A stretch of 64,000 nucleotides of DNA from an uncultured Mycoplasmatota bacterium (GTDB lineage: Bacteria; Bacillota_I; Bacilli_A; RF39; UBA660). A program made the translations under genes and the position numbers. The notes beneath the pieces are model-generated. The model saw nothing but the letters and a program-made list of their open reading frames with translations, ran no database searches and was not told the DNA's origin. Location: contig URZL01000003.1 of NCBI GenBank assembly GCA_900552335.1, positions 1 through 64,000 of the forward strand, given 5' to 3'. Of this stretch, positions 31,444 through 40,227 are shown in pieces; the stretch's first letter is position 1, and the number at the start of each line of letters is the position of its first letter.

Positions 31444-32502
31444 TTAACCTACAACTTCTAAAAGAATTCTTGTATATATGGATGTTGTCAATTTCATTGA
31501 ATTATATAAATAATAGTTTAATTGATACTCCGTATCTGGTTTTACTTCAAATATATCTACAATACTAGACTGTGTCCAAGTAGTTGCTGCAGGAGCATAT
31601 ACAATTGACGCCTCTGAAGGGCCAAATTTATAATTATATTGTCCTGGTGATGATGGATAACTTTGATAGGTTGCTGTTATTTTAACATATGAAACAGATG
31701 GATCAAAACTAACTGTACCATTGCTATTATATATTATTTTATTTCCCTTTTTATAAAGTAAAACAAGAGGAATTTTTTGATAAGAATTTACCACTGAATA
31801 TTCTTTTCCATCTATTCTTAATAGCATATAATTTTCTTTTAGAGACACCAAACTAGATAAATTTTCTATGTTTGTATTTGTTTTATCTAATTCGCTTTGT
31901 AAAGCATAGTTATTTAAATTACTTTGTAATTCTTCGATATTACTTTTGATACTTGTTATTTCATTTGTATTATTTGTTATTTTTGTATCTAATTCTGTAG
32001 CCTTTGCATCTACTAGATTATTTACTTCATCTTTTGAATATACATTACTAACGTTTCCTTTGCTTTCTAAGAAGGCAACATATTTATTCGTTAAAGCATC
32101 ATATTCAATATTACAATTATCTTTACTTCTATTTCCTACGATAATTCCACTATTATAGTTTTTATATACATAATATTTATCATTTGAAATACATATGCTG
32201 ACATTTCCTTCTTTATCTAAATAGAGTTTTCCTTCTCCATCTATGGTTCCTCTATAATCTAGACTTTCTCCTTTTATGGTACTTCCTTTGTGTTCCTTAT
32301 CAAATAAAAATTCATAGACTCCATCATTTTCTATCGCATACAAATTTGCGGATTCTACTAGTCCCTCTACACTAGACGCAAGTGCTTTCTTTTTACTTTC
32401 TTCTATTACATTTGTTATCATTGGTATTGTGATTAAGGTAATTACTGATAATATAACAATTACAGCTAATAATTCTATTAATGTAAATCCTTTTTTCTTC
32501 AT
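31444..32502 (-). CDS. Large prepilin-like protein with coiled coil
   Basis: A 352-residue type IV pilin-like protein. The N-terminus MKKKGFTLIELLAVIVILS has the prepilin peptidase site between G and F and Glu at +5, followed by the long hydrophobic helix. Residues about 155-225 form a coiled-coil (repeated N-x3-I/L pattern, NNTNEITSIKSNIEELQSN region). The C-terminal 130 residues are strand-rich, like a receptor-binding or tail-fibre-like domain. No pilus assembly ATPase is near. It faces an XRE regulator and has two operator-like dyads in its promoter. AGGAGG precedes the ATG at 32502. Confidence 0.75.
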   Translation of the reverse strand: MKKKGFTLIELLAVIVILSVITLITIPMITNVIEESKKKALASSVEGLVESANLYAIENDGVYEFLFDKEHKGSTIKGESLDYRGTIDGEGKLYLDKEGNVSICISNDKYYVYKNYNSGIIVGNRSKDNCNIEYDALTNKYVAFLESKGNVSNVYSKDEVNNLVDAKATELDTKITNNTNEITSIKSNIEELQSNLNNYALQSELDKTNTNIENLSSLVSLKENYMLLRIDGKEYSVVNSYQKIPLVLLYKKGNKIIYNSNGTVSFDPSVSYVKITATYQSYPSSPGQYNYKFGPSEASIVYAPAATTWTQSSIVDIFEVKPDTEYQLNYYLYNSMKLTTSIYTRILLEVVG

Positions 32503-32516
32503 AAAGCCTCCTGTTT

Positions 32517-32532
32517 GTAACTGTATGGTTAC
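32517..32532. promoter_or_regulatory. Candidate XRE operator 1
   Basis: GTAAC-TGTATG-GTTAC, a perfect 5-bp-arm dyad in the 5' untranslated region of the pilin-like gene. It matches operator 2 at most positions, 32 bp away. Confidence 0.5.
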
Positions 32533-32543
32533 TTTATACAATA

Positions 32544-32572
32544 ATATTATAACTAAATGGTTACAATGTCAA
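32544..32572 (-). promoter_or_regulatory. Strong promoter of the large pilin-like gene
   Basis: Minus strand TTGACA (32572-32567), 17-bp spacer, TAATAT (32549-32544). The -35 box lies just before the start codon of the divergent XRE gene. Confidence 0.65.
32549..32564. promoter_or_regulatory. Candidate XRE operator 2
   Basis: ATAAC-TAAATG-GTTAC, inside the spacer of the pilin promoter. Binding here should block RNA polymerase. Confidence 0.5.
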
Positions 32573-32583
32573 TAGGTGATTTT

Positions 32584-32799
32584 ATGTTTGAAAGAATTAA
32601 AAATCTTCGTGAAGATCATGATTTAACTCAAGAGTACATAGCTAAATATTTAAAAATCAATCGAGTTGTATATAATCGTTATGAAAACGGATTAAGAGAA
32701 ATACCTATTAGCTTATTAATAGAACTTGCTGATTTTTACAATGTAAGTATCGATTATATAACTAATAGAACTAGTATAAAAGAAATCAATAGAAAATAA
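32584..32799 (+). CDS. XRE-family helix-turn-helix regulator
   Basis: A 71-residue protein, almost entirely one HTH_3 domain: IKNLREDHDLTQEYIAKYLKINRVVYNRYENG, then LIELADFYNVSIDYI. The start at 32584 follows AGGTGAT; the longer frame from 32557 is not supported. It is divergent from the large pilin-like gene, and the shared region holds two GTAAC-N6-GTTAC dyads, so it probably represses the pilin gene and itself. Confidence 0.88.
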   Translation: MFERIKNLREDHDLTQEYIAKYLKINRVVYNRYENGLREIPISLLIELADFYNVSIDYITNRTSIKEINRK

Positions 32800-32834
32800 A
32801 AATGCACAATATTTCTAATATTTTGTGCATTTTT
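32799..32834. terminator. Bidirectional terminator between XRE gene and rlmH
   Basis: AAATGCACAATATT pairs with AATATTTTGTGCATTT, T-rich on both outgoing sides. It serves both convergent genes. Confidence 0.7.
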
Positions 32835-32853
32835 ATATTTTTTGGATCTTTTT

Positions 32854-32870
32854 TGCACAATTATTGTGCA
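32854..32870. repeat. Palindrome TGCACAAT-T-ATTGTGCA
   Basis: A perfect 17-bp palindrome next to the rlmH stop. The arms repeat the TGCACAAT word of the terminator 50 bp away. Confidence 0.6.
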
Positions 32871-33317
32871 TTATTTGTGATATGTTTCATGATGCATAAT
32901 TTTAAAAGAACGATAGATTTGCTCTAGTAACATAACCCTAAATAATTGATGTGGAAATGTTAATTTTGAAAATGATAAAGCATAATTACTTCTTTTTTTT
33001 ATATCATCATGTAAACCATAAGATCCGCCTATGATAAAAGTTATGTTAGAATAATTTAAATAAATAGACTCTATTTTTTTAGATAATTCCATAGAATCTA
33101 TACTAGAACCATCTATTTCTAATGTTATAACATAATCTTTTTCATTGATATATTTTAAAATTTTTGTTTTTTCTTTTTCTAAAATATTACCATTTGATTC
33201 ATCTTCTAATTCTATCATCTCTATTTTAGAATATTTTGTAATTCTTTTTTTATATTCTTCCATTGCTTTTTTTAAATAGTCTTCTTTTAATTTTCCAATA
33301 CAAATAATCTTAATCAT
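32871..33317 (-). CDS. rlmH: 23S rRNA pseudouridine-1915 N3-methyltransferase
   Basis: A 148-residue SPOUT methyltransferase acting on assembled ribosomes. It starts MIKIICIGKLKEDYLKKAMEEY, has the SAM-binding knot FIIGGSYGLHDD, and ends HQLFRVMLLEQIYRSFKIMHHETYHK. The usual end is NRGEPYHK, so two positions of the tail vary; the tyrosine and His-Lys end are kept. It overlaps the YycJ-like gene by 4 bp, the order known from the yyc region of Bacillus. Confidence 0.93.
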   Translation of the reverse strand: MIKIICIGKLKEDYLKKAMEEYKKRITKYSKIEMIELEDESNGNILEKEKTKILKYINEKDYVITLEIDGSSIDSMELSKKIESIYLNYSNITFIIGGSYGLHDDIKKRSNYALSFSKLTFPHQLFRVMLLEQIYRSFKIMHHETYHK

Positions 33318-34078
33318 ACTTCTATTACATCCGTTCTTTCCGTTTGACTAGAAATTAATATATTATTAAAAGAAACATTTTTATTATGTAATTCATCTTT
33401 TAAAGTCTTTAAAGCTAAAGAAGGATCATTATTATCATGACTTAAATGAATTAAAACAACTGTTTTTGTATCATTTCCTATAAACTTAGACAAATAAAAA
33501 GATGAGTCTACATTAGATAAATGACCCTTATCTCCCAAAATTCTCTGTTTAATTTGATATGGATAGTGTCCATTCATTAACATTTTTACATCATGATTAC
33601 TTTCCATAATATATAAATTTTTATTTTGAAGTAGAGAATGATTCTTTTGGTTAATATATCCTGTATCAGTAATATAAACAATACTTCTATGATTACTTTC
33701 AATAATATATCCATTAGAGTCGCTAGCATCGTGAGAAGTTTTAAAAACAGTCAAATGAATATCTTTAATATCAAATTCATTTTCAATAATTTGATACTTA
33801 AAATCAGGAATAATGGGTATTAAATCATGTAACATTTTTTGAGTTAAATAAATAGTAGGATGATACTTTTTTATAAATACTCTAAGTCCATTTATGTGGT
33901 CTATATGGGTATGTGTCAAAATGATACCCTCTATTAATTTTGGATCTACATTCATACTTTTTAATTGTTTTTCCACATATAAACTAGTTGTACCTAAATC
34001 TACTAAAATATTGGCATTAGCAGAGGCAATATAGGTACTATTGCCTTTACTTCCCGTCGCTAATACACAAGCTATCAT
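33314..34078 (-). CDS. YycJ-like metallo-beta-lactamase-fold hydrolase
   Basis: A 254-residue protein. THTHIDHINGL is the HxHxDH metal motif; other ligands are in TSHDASDSNGY and YITDTGYI, with LIHLSHDNND near the C-terminus. YycJ/WalJ family members are 5'-exonuclease-like enzymes linked to the walKR cell-wall regulon. The ATG at 34078 overlaps the preceding stop (ATGA), with GGAG upstream; the longer frame from 34138 is inside the peptidase gene. The wal two-component genes are not here. Confidence 0.88.
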   Translation of the reverse strand: MIACVLATGSKGNSTYIASANANILVDLGTTSLYVEKQLKSMNVDPKLIEGIILTHTHIDHINGLRVFIKKYHPTIYLTQKMLHDLIPIIPDFKYQIIENEFDIKDIHLTVFKTSHDASDSNGYIIESNHRSIVYITDTGYINQKNHSLLQNKNLYIMESNHDVKMLMNGHYPYQIKQRILGDKGHLSNVDSSFYLSKFIGNDTKTVVLIHLSHDNNDPSLALKTLKDELHNKNVSFNNILISSQTERTDVIEV

Positions 34079-35532
34079 GAATACATTCTCCAAGGATTGA
34101 TACGGGTACCACCCATCCATGGTTTTCCATTTATCCATACCTCAAAATGAACATGTGTACCAGTTGCCCATCCGGAATGTCCCATAAATCCTATAACATC
34201 ACCACGTTCTACTACTTGACCTACTTTTACATTTTGTTTTGACATATGAGCATAACAAGTATAATAACCATTGTTGTGGTTTATGCAAACATAATTACCA
34301 TCTTGTGTTCTAGAAGAAACTTCTGAAACTACACCATTTGTTACGGCATAAATATTAGAGCCATATCCGGTTCCCGCAATATCCAAAGCTTGGTGAATTT
34401 CACGATAACCAGATACTGGATTAATACGATAAGTCCAACCTGATGTGATAGTCCATCCACTGTTGGTTGGCCATAACCAGTTTTTTGTATCTCCTACACC
34501 ACTTACTTCTTTTTCACCTTTTAATATGATTTCATCGATTGCTGGTTGTAATTCTTCTTTTGAAATAGCTTCAATAGCTTCTGTTACACCATTTACCACT
34601 TTTACTCTCTGACTAACCCTCTCTAATCCATTTGTACCAGATTGTAGTTTTTGTTCATAATATTGATTCTTTGTAGAATCATATTGATATTCTGTTTGAT
34701 ATTTAATTTCCTTATCTTCTACAACATACTCTTCTACTGCAACTGATATTTGTGGATTCATAATTCCAATTGTTACTATTTGACCTGGAAATAATAAGTT
34801 CTTACTATTTGTAAAATTGGGATTGGATATTAAAAATTCTTCTACACTGATTTCATTATTAAATGCTACCTCTTCAATCGTATCTCCTATTTTTACTTTA
34901 TATGTTTTTTGGGCTTCTGTTGTACCAAACAATAAATATTTAGACAATTCTGCTTCTGACAAATAAATATCTTCATCTACTGCTATATTTGTTTTTTTAA
35001 CAGTAATATTTTCTTCTACATAAATATCTTCAATAATACTTCCTGTTGTTGTAATAGCTTGTTGAGTCTTTTCTTGATAAGCCTCATAATTCTCTTGTCC
35101 AACTAATGTTTCAATAATGTTGTTAATTGCATTTTTAAATGTTTCTTCTTTTAAAGTATAAATAGTAATTGTTTTATCATCTGATTTAATATTAAATTCA
35201 TATCCACTAATAGTAAATGGTTCTCTTTCTAATATTTTTTGATATACTTCTTCAATAGAATCAATATCTTTTGAATAAGTAGATACTTTTTTTACTTCCA
35301 AACCATTTGGAGAATATACTTTATCTACTCCATATTCTTCTTTGTATTTTGTATTTTGAGTATCTATATAGTTTTCTAGTTTTTCTTTTGATTCGATGGT
35401 ACCAATTACTTCATCATTTAAATATACTTTATAAAGAATAATAGCCTTTATTCCACTGGTATAATGAAAACCAAATAAACCAATTATAATAACACTAAAA
35501 ATTAGTATTACAATAGATTTCCAATTTTTCAA
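34075..35532 (-). CDS. Secreted LysM-G5-M23 peptidoglycan endopeptidase
   Basis: A 485-residue envelope protein. An N-terminal signal anchor (about 7-24) is followed by an uncharacterised region, a LysM domain (KTYKVKIGDTIEEVAFNNE), a G5 domain (YQTEYQYDSTKNQYYEQKL) and a C-terminal M23 peptidase. The zinc ligands are in IHQALDIAG (HxxxD) and GTHVHFEVW (HxH). It should cut peptide cross-bridges in the wall. The start is TTG at 35532, 6 nt after AGGTGA; the GTG at 35541 is inside that site. It lies between dnaB and the YycJ-like gene. Confidence 0.88.
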   Translation of the reverse strand: MKNWKSIVILIFSVIIIGLFGFHYTSGIKAIILYKVYLNDEVIGTIESKEKLENYIDTQNTKYKEEYGVDKVYSPNGLEVKKVSTYSKDIDSIEEVYQKILEREPFTISGYEFNIKSDDKTITIYTLKEETFKNAINNIIETLVGQENYEAYQEKTQQAITTTGSIIEDIYVEENITVKKTNIAVDEDIYLSEAELSKYLLFGTTEAQKTYKVKIGDTIEEVAFNNEISVEEFLISNPNFTNSKNLLFPGQIVTIGIMNPQISVAVEEYVVEDKEIKYQTEYQYDSTKNQYYEQKLQSGTNGLERVSQRVKVVNGVTEAIEAISKEELQPAIDEIILKGEKEVSGVGDTKNWLWPTNSGWTITSGWTYRINPVSGYREIHQALDIAGTGYGSNIYAVTNGVVSEVSSRTQDGNYVCINHNNGYYTCYAHMSKQNVKVGQVVERGDVIGFMGHSGWATGTHVHFEVWINGKPWMGGTRINPWRMYS

Positions 35533-35533
35533 A

Positions 35534-36880
35534 TTAATCACCTACATTTTCTTCATTTTGATAATCTAAGAAAGTACTTGTATTTAATTTAAATATTAAG
35601 TTAATATCTTTTGTAATACCATTACGATGTTTTGCTATTATAAAAGTACTCTTACTTGTTTGTTCATCAATTGACATTTGTTTTGTATAATAATCTTCTC
35701 TATATAGGAATCCAACAATATCAGCATCTTGTTCTATTGAACCCGATTCCCTTAAATCACTTAAAATCGGACGTTTATCATCTCTTTGCTCTACACTACG
35801 TGAAAGTTGCGCTAGAGCAATAACAGGCACATTTAATTCCATGGCCATTGTTTTTAAGGAACGAGAAATTTCTGCTATTTCTTGTTGTCTATTGGTTCCT
35901 TTTGTAGAACCTGTAATTAACTGTAAGTAATCGATAATGATAATTCCTAATCCCTTTTCACTGCTTGCTAATCTTCTACATTTCGCTCTAATTTCTCCAA
36001 TTGTCATTCCAGGAGTATCATCCATAAAAATATTTGTGTCTGCTAAACGACTGATTGCTTCATTTACTCGTTTCCAATCTTGATGTTCTAAGTTACCACT
36101 TCTTAATCTATTATTGTCGATTTGACCTACGCTAGATAACATACGGGTAGCTAGTTGTTCTGCACCCATTTCCATGTTAAATAATGCTACCGTTGCACCA
36201 TTTAAAGTAGCTGCATTCACTGCTAAGTTTAAAGCAAAAGCTGTTTTTCCCATACCAGGACGGGCTGCTATAATAATTAGTTCATTGGCATGTAATCCTG
36301 ATGTAATTCGATCTAATTCATTAAAACCTGTTCTTAATCCAGTAATTTCTCCTCTATTTTTAGAGAGTTCTTCTAAGTTTGCTTGTGTTTTAAATAATAC
36401 ATCTTGGATTGTTCTAAATTCTGAACCTTTTCTTGTTTTAACAACATTTAAAATCGTACTTTCTGCTTTATCTAAAATATCGCTAACAGAATCAGTAGAT
36501 TCATAACAAGAAGTTTCTATTTTTATATTAGCGTCAATTAATCTCCTTAAAATAGCTTTTTCTTCCACAATTTTAATATATTCATCTATATTGGTTGCTA
36601 GGGGAACGATATCTGCTATTTTTAACAAATAATCCATTCCACCTATTTGTTTTAATTCTTTTCTAGTTTCTAGTTCATTTGCTATTGTTGTAATATCTAT
36701 TGGTGTTCCCTTTTCTGATAAACTTTTGATGGCATTAAAAATTTTACCATGGGCATCTAAATAAAATTGATCTCCTGTTAAAGTTTCAATAGCTCTTTCT
36801 TGTGCATACTTTGTTAGAAACATAGCACCTATTACGGATTGTTCTGCTTCGATATTATGTGGTATGATTTTTTCTGCCAT
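35534..36880 (-). CDS. dnaB: Replicative DNA helicase
   Basis: A 448-residue hexameric helicase that unwinds DNA at the fork (called dnaC in Bacillus). The N-terminal primase-interacting domain begins IPHNIEAEQSVIGAMF. The RecA-like domain has Walker A AARPGMGKTAFALN, Walker B GIIIIDYLQLI and the arginine-finger region LSDLRESGSIEQDAD. No intein is present. AGGTGAAAAA precedes the ATG. It follows rplI by 8 bp, the classical Firmicutes order. Confidence 0.96.
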   Translation of the reverse strand: MAEKIIPHNIEAEQSVIGAMFLTKYAQERAIETLTGDQFYLDAHGKIFNAIKSLSEKGTPIDITTIANELETRKELKQIGGMDYLLKIADIVPLATNIDEYIKIVEEKAILRRLIDANIKIETSCYESTDSVSDILDKAESTILNVVKTRKGSEFRTIQDVLFKTQANLEELSKNRGEITGLRTGFNELDRITSGLHANELIIIAARPGMGKTAFALNLAVNAATLNGATVALFNMEMGAEQLATRMLSSVGQIDNNRLRSGNLEHQDWKRVNEAISRLADTNIFMDDTPGMTIGEIRAKCRRLASSEKGLGIIIIDYLQLITGSTKGTNRQQEIAEISRSLKTMAMELNVPVIALAQLSRSVEQRDDKRPILSDLRESGSIEQDADIVGFLYREDYYTKQMSIDEQTSKSTFIIAKHRNGITKDINLIFKLNTSTFLDYQNEENVGD

Positions 36881-36888
36881 TTTTTCAC

Positions 36889-37329
36889 CTACTTTGTTAC
36901 TTTAATTTTAATTGTTGCTATTACATTTTTATGTAATTCTATATTAACATTGTGGACACCCAAACTGGTAATTTGGTGGTCAACACTTATTTTTGTTTTA
37001 TCTATTTTATATCCTTTTTCATTTAATAATTCTTTGATTTGTTTAACAGAAACTGTACCAAACATCATGTCTTGTTTTCCTGTTTTTACTTTTATTTCAA
37101 AGTTTTCTTTTTCTAATTTTTTCTTTACATCTTCCATTTCTCTGACTAGTAAATTTTCCTCTAGTTGTTCTATATTTTTTTGATTATTGAATTTTACCAT
37201 ATTACTGTCAGATGCTTTAATAGCATAACCATTTTTTATTAGAAAATTTTGGGCATAACCATCTTTTACTTCCTTGATTTCATCTTTTTTTCCTTGACCT
37301 TTTACATCTTTTATAAATATTACTTTCAT
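36889..37329 (-). CDS. rplI: Ribosomal protein bL9
   Basis: A 146-residue two-domain protein. The N-domain [30 protein letters not shown] is diagnostic; a long helix links it to the C-domain ([12 protein letters not shown]..). It binds 23S rRNA near the L1 stalk. The ATG at 37329 follows AGGTGATAA; the longer GTG start is inside that site. Located before dnaB. Confidence 0.96.
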   Translation of the reverse strand: MKVIFIKDVKGQGKKDEIKEVKDGYAQNFLIKNGYAIKASDSNMVKFNNQKNIEQLEENLLVREMEDVKKKLEKENFEIKVKTGKQDMMFGTVSVKQIKELLNEKGYKIDKTKISVDHQITSLGVHNVNIELHKNVIATIKIKVTK

Positions 37330-37396
37330 GTTTATCACCTGTATTTATTATTATACTATATTTTTTTTATCTTGTCTTTTGATTTGAAGTATTTTA

Positions 37397-38302
37397 TTAA
37401 CCATTTATTTTATCGGCTAAATCACTTATTTTTTTAAATCTATGATGTAACCCAGATTTTGTTATTTTGTTTCCTGTCTCAATACTGATAATTTCACTTA
37501 ATTCTAATAAGGAAGATTCTTTGTATTTTAATCGATATGTAGCCGCAACTTTTGTTTTTTCGTCTAATAAATCTAATCCTCCCATTTGCATAATCTTTTC
37601 TATATCTTTTATTTGTTTATTGGCAGTACTAATAGATTTGTCTACATTAGCTTGTTCACAATTATTAAGTCTGTTTGTCATGTTTTTGTGATCTCTATAA
37701 ATTCTAATATCTTCATAGTAAAATAGGGCTTGTTTTGCGTGAATTAGTTTTAAGAAATCGCCTATTTTATCAGCTTCTTTTATATATATCATATATTTGT
37801 TTTCTCTTTTAATAACTTTACTATTGAGTTCAAATTGATTTAATAATTTTGAAACAAATTCTGCATACTCAAAATCATTAACTAAAAATTCTAAATGATA
37901 CCTAGATTTTTTAGGGTCATTAATAGATCCTACTGCTAGAAATAATCCTCTTAAATATGCTTTTGTTAATTCTTGATCATCTAAAATATAATTTTTAGGA
38001 ATATTTGTAGTTAAAGATAGATCATTCAAAATGATATCCATTTTATTACTAATTTCTAGAATATAAATATAGTTTTTATTAAAATTAAAGCCACGTCTAA
38101 CAGTGATACCTGGTGTAACATGATACAAATTCTGAATTAAATTATAAATTCTTCTTGTTACACTTACATTTTCACTTGTTATTTTAATAGTATGATCGAT
38201 GATTCCAATATTTCTAATGATTGCAGATAGCTCTGAAATTCTTTCTGTTTCTATTGTATCTAATTTACTTACTTCATTTTTTACAGTACTTGTAAATGAC
38301 AT
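37397..38302 (-). CDS. whiA: WhiA-type DNA-binding regulator
   Basis: A 301-residue protein with a LAGLIDADG-homing-endonuclease-like N-terminal part (AYLRGLFLAVGSINDPKKSRYHLEF is the conserved core) and a C-terminal helix-turn-helix (IETGNKITKSGLHHRFKKI). WhiA controls sporulation septation in actinomycetes and influences cell division and chromosome segregation in Bacillus. AGGAGG start; follows yvcK by 8 bp as usual. rapZ, often the third partner, is absent here. Confidence 0.94.
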   Translation of the reverse strand: MSFTSTVKNEVSKLDTIETERISELSAIIRNIGIIDHTIKITSENVSVTRRIYNLIQNLYHVTPGITVRRGFNFNKNYIYILEISNKMDIILNDLSLTTNIPKNYILDDQELTKAYLRGLFLAVGSINDPKKSRYHLEFLVNDFEYAEFVSKLLNQFELNSKVIKRENKYMIYIKEADKIGDFLKLIHAKQALFYYEDIRIYRDHKNMTNRLNNCEQANVDKSISTANKQIKDIEKIMQMGGLDLLDEKTKVAATYRLKYKESSLLELSEIISIETGNKITKSGLHHRFKKISDLADKING

Positions 38303-38310
38303 ATTTCCTC

Positions 38311-39249
38311 CTACTTAATTAGATATCCATAAATATCAAGGGATAATTGATCCACTTTATGTCTAATTACATTGTCTTCTATTGTAACATAATTTCCTGT
38401 TATTAGTTTCACATTTTTAATATTTTTTCGATCTAGAATTACTTGTTCTTTTTGCTCTAACGTTTCATATTTTTTTAGGATATTTTTTGATATAATTCCT
38501 TTATTGGCTACTACAACACCAATTTTTTTATTTCCTAAATATTCATTAATAATCTGAATATGATCTGTAACCTTAAAGTGGTCTGTTTCACCAGGTTGTG
38601 TCATCATATTACAAATATACATAATTTTTGCTTTACTTTCATCTATAGCTGACACTACCTCTGGTATTAATAAATTTGGGATAATGCTGGTATATAAGCT
38701 ACCCATACTTAAAATTATTAAATCTGCTTTTTTGATTTCTTTTATTACTTCTGGATTTACAGAAGGCTTTTTTTCATAATAAACTTTTTGAATTTCTTTC
38801 ATTGATTCTGTAATGTGATGTTCTCCTTTAATAAAACTGCCATCCTTCATATCCGCTATTAAAGTTGGTGAATCCTCTGTAAGTGGTAGAACTTTTCCTT
38901 TTAATTTTAATACCTTTTCAATTGTTTTAATACCATCACTCATATTGCCACTGATATTAATCAGCGCTGTTAAAAGTAAATTTCCAATCGTATGACCATC
39001 TAAATCGCTTGTAGTTTGAAAACGATAGTTCAATAGTTTTTCAAATAATGGTTCTGTCTCTGATAAAGATACAATTACTTTCCTAATATCACCAACTGCT
39101 GGAATATTAAATTCTTCGCGTAATCTTCCTGTACTATTGCCATCATCGCATACAGAAACTACAGCAGTAATATCTAAAGGAAATAATTTTAACCCTTTTA
39201 ATAAGGTCGACATTCCTGTGCCACCACCTAAAACTACTACTTTTTTCAT
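38311..39249 (-). CDS. yvcK: YvcK/CofD-like UDP-sugar-binding protein
   Basis: A 312-residue protein. The start KKVVVLGGGTGMSTLLKGLK and the following VSVCDDGNSTGRLREEFNIPAVGDIRK are the conserved nucleotide-sugar-binding blocks of YvcK (GlmR, gluconeogenesis factor). In Bacillus it binds UDP-GlcNAc and stimulates GlmS, linking carbon metabolism to wall synthesis. Typical length. GGTGATGAT start. It is the first gene of the yvcK-whiA pair and is divergent from the ZIP transporter gene. Confidence 0.94.
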   Translation of the reverse strand: MKKVVVLGGGTGMSTLLKGLKLFPLDITAVVSVCDDGNSTGRLREEFNIPAVGDIRKVIVSLSETEPLFEKLLNYRFQTTSDLDGHTIGNLLLTALINISGNMSDGIKTIEKVLKLKGKVLPLTEDSPTLIADMKDGSFIKGEHHITESMKEIQKVYYEKKPSVNPEVIKEIKKADLIILSMGSLYTSIIPNLLIPEVVSAIDESKAKIMYICNMMTQPGETDHFKVTDHIQIINEYLGNKKIGVVVANKGIISKNILKKYETLEQKEQVILDRKNIKNVKLITGNYVTIEDNVIRHKVDQLSLDIYGYLIK

Positions 39250-39356
39250 ATCATCACCTACTACATTATACTATATTTTTTTTAAAATAACATCTATTAA
39301 TTAGCCCATACCATTTATAAGATTTTCCATAAAATAGTAGTGTTAGGAGGTATTGG

Positions 39357-40154
39357 ATGGAATTTTTAAATTCTCTTAATCCTGTGATTCAGGCGTTTAT
39401 TGCTACTTTGTTTACTTGGGGTATTACAGCACTGGGTGCTACTGTTGTATTTGCATTTAAAAAGGTAAATAAAACAGTCATGGATTCTATGCTAGGGTTT
39501 GCTGCTGGGGTAATGATTGCTTCTTCTTTTTGGTCAATGCTTTCACCTAGTATTGAAATGGCTGGAAAATTAAATATGTGTAGCTGGTTTATCGCTTTTA
39601 TCGGTTTTTTTAGTGGAGGATTACTACTTTTTATTGGTGATAAATTATTTACTCATTTTGATAATCATTTAAAAAAAGAAAATACTGATCGAAAAAAAAG
39701 ATGTTGGATGTTAATTTTTTCTATTACATTACATAATATTCCGGAGGGATTAGCTGTTGGAGTTTCTTTTGGATCTCTTGCTTATGGTTTAGAAGGGGCT
39801 ACACTTGCTAGTGCATGTATTTTAGCTCTTGGAATTGGATTACAAAATTTTCCAGAAGGAACAGCTGTCAGTGTTCCACTTCGAAGAGAAGGAATGAGTC
39901 GTAAAAAAGCATTCTTTTATGGACAATTAAGTGGAATTGTAGAACCTATTGCTGGAGTAATTGGCGCTATTTTAGCTATTAAAATAAGATTTTTATTACC
40001 ATTTTTACTTGCTTTCGCAGCTGGTGCTATGATATATGTTGTTGTCCAAGAATTGATTCCAGAAAGTCAAACTAACAAGAAAAAAGAAGTGATGGCTTTA
40101 TTCACTTTAATTGGTTTTTCAGTTATGATGATTTTAGATGTTGCTTTAGGATAA
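39357..40154 (+). CDS. ZIP-family (ZupT-like) divalent metal transporter
   Basis: A 265-residue membrane protein with eight hydrophobic helices. The metal-binding helices IV and V carry HNIPEGLAVGVSFG and LQNFPEGTAVSVP, the ZIP signatures; in the second, N replaces the usual H. A charged loop with DNHLKKENTDRKKR lies before helix IV. ZIP proteins bring in Zn2+, Fe2+ or Mn2+. AGGAGG start. One of few plus-strand genes in its area; convergent with a pilin-like gene. Confidence 0.9.
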   Translation: MEFLNSLNPVIQAFIATLFTWGITALGATVVFAFKKVNKTVMDSMLGFAAGVMIASSFWSMLSPSIEMAGKLNMCSWFIAFIGFFSGGLLLFIGDKLFTHFDNHLKKENTDRKKRCWMLIFSITLHNIPEGLAVGVSFGSLAYGLEGATLASACILALGIGLQNFPEGTAVSVPLRREGMSRKKAFFYGQLSGIVEPIAGVIGAILAIKIRFLLPFLLAFAAGAMIYVVVQELIPESQTNKKKEVMALFTLIGFSVMMILDVALG

Positions 40155-40227
40155 AAAAAGCTAGTGCTTAATTTATGGTTACAGTATAGCTATAATTTCC
40201 ATTACTGTAATTGATTATAACACTAGC
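40153..40227 (-). terminator. Branched intrinsic terminator at the end of the small pilin gene
   Basis: Minus strand GCTAGTG (40227-40221) pairs with CACTAGC (40166-40160), enclosing an inner stem TTACAGT/ACTGTAA, then seven T. The final codons of the gene lie inside the structure. Confidence 0.55.

Noticed and set aside
32871-32930. Damaged RlmH active site because the usual NRGEPYHK tail is absent
   Set aside because: The tail HHETYHK keeps the functional Tyr-His-Lys end and the rest is intact; likely natural variation.
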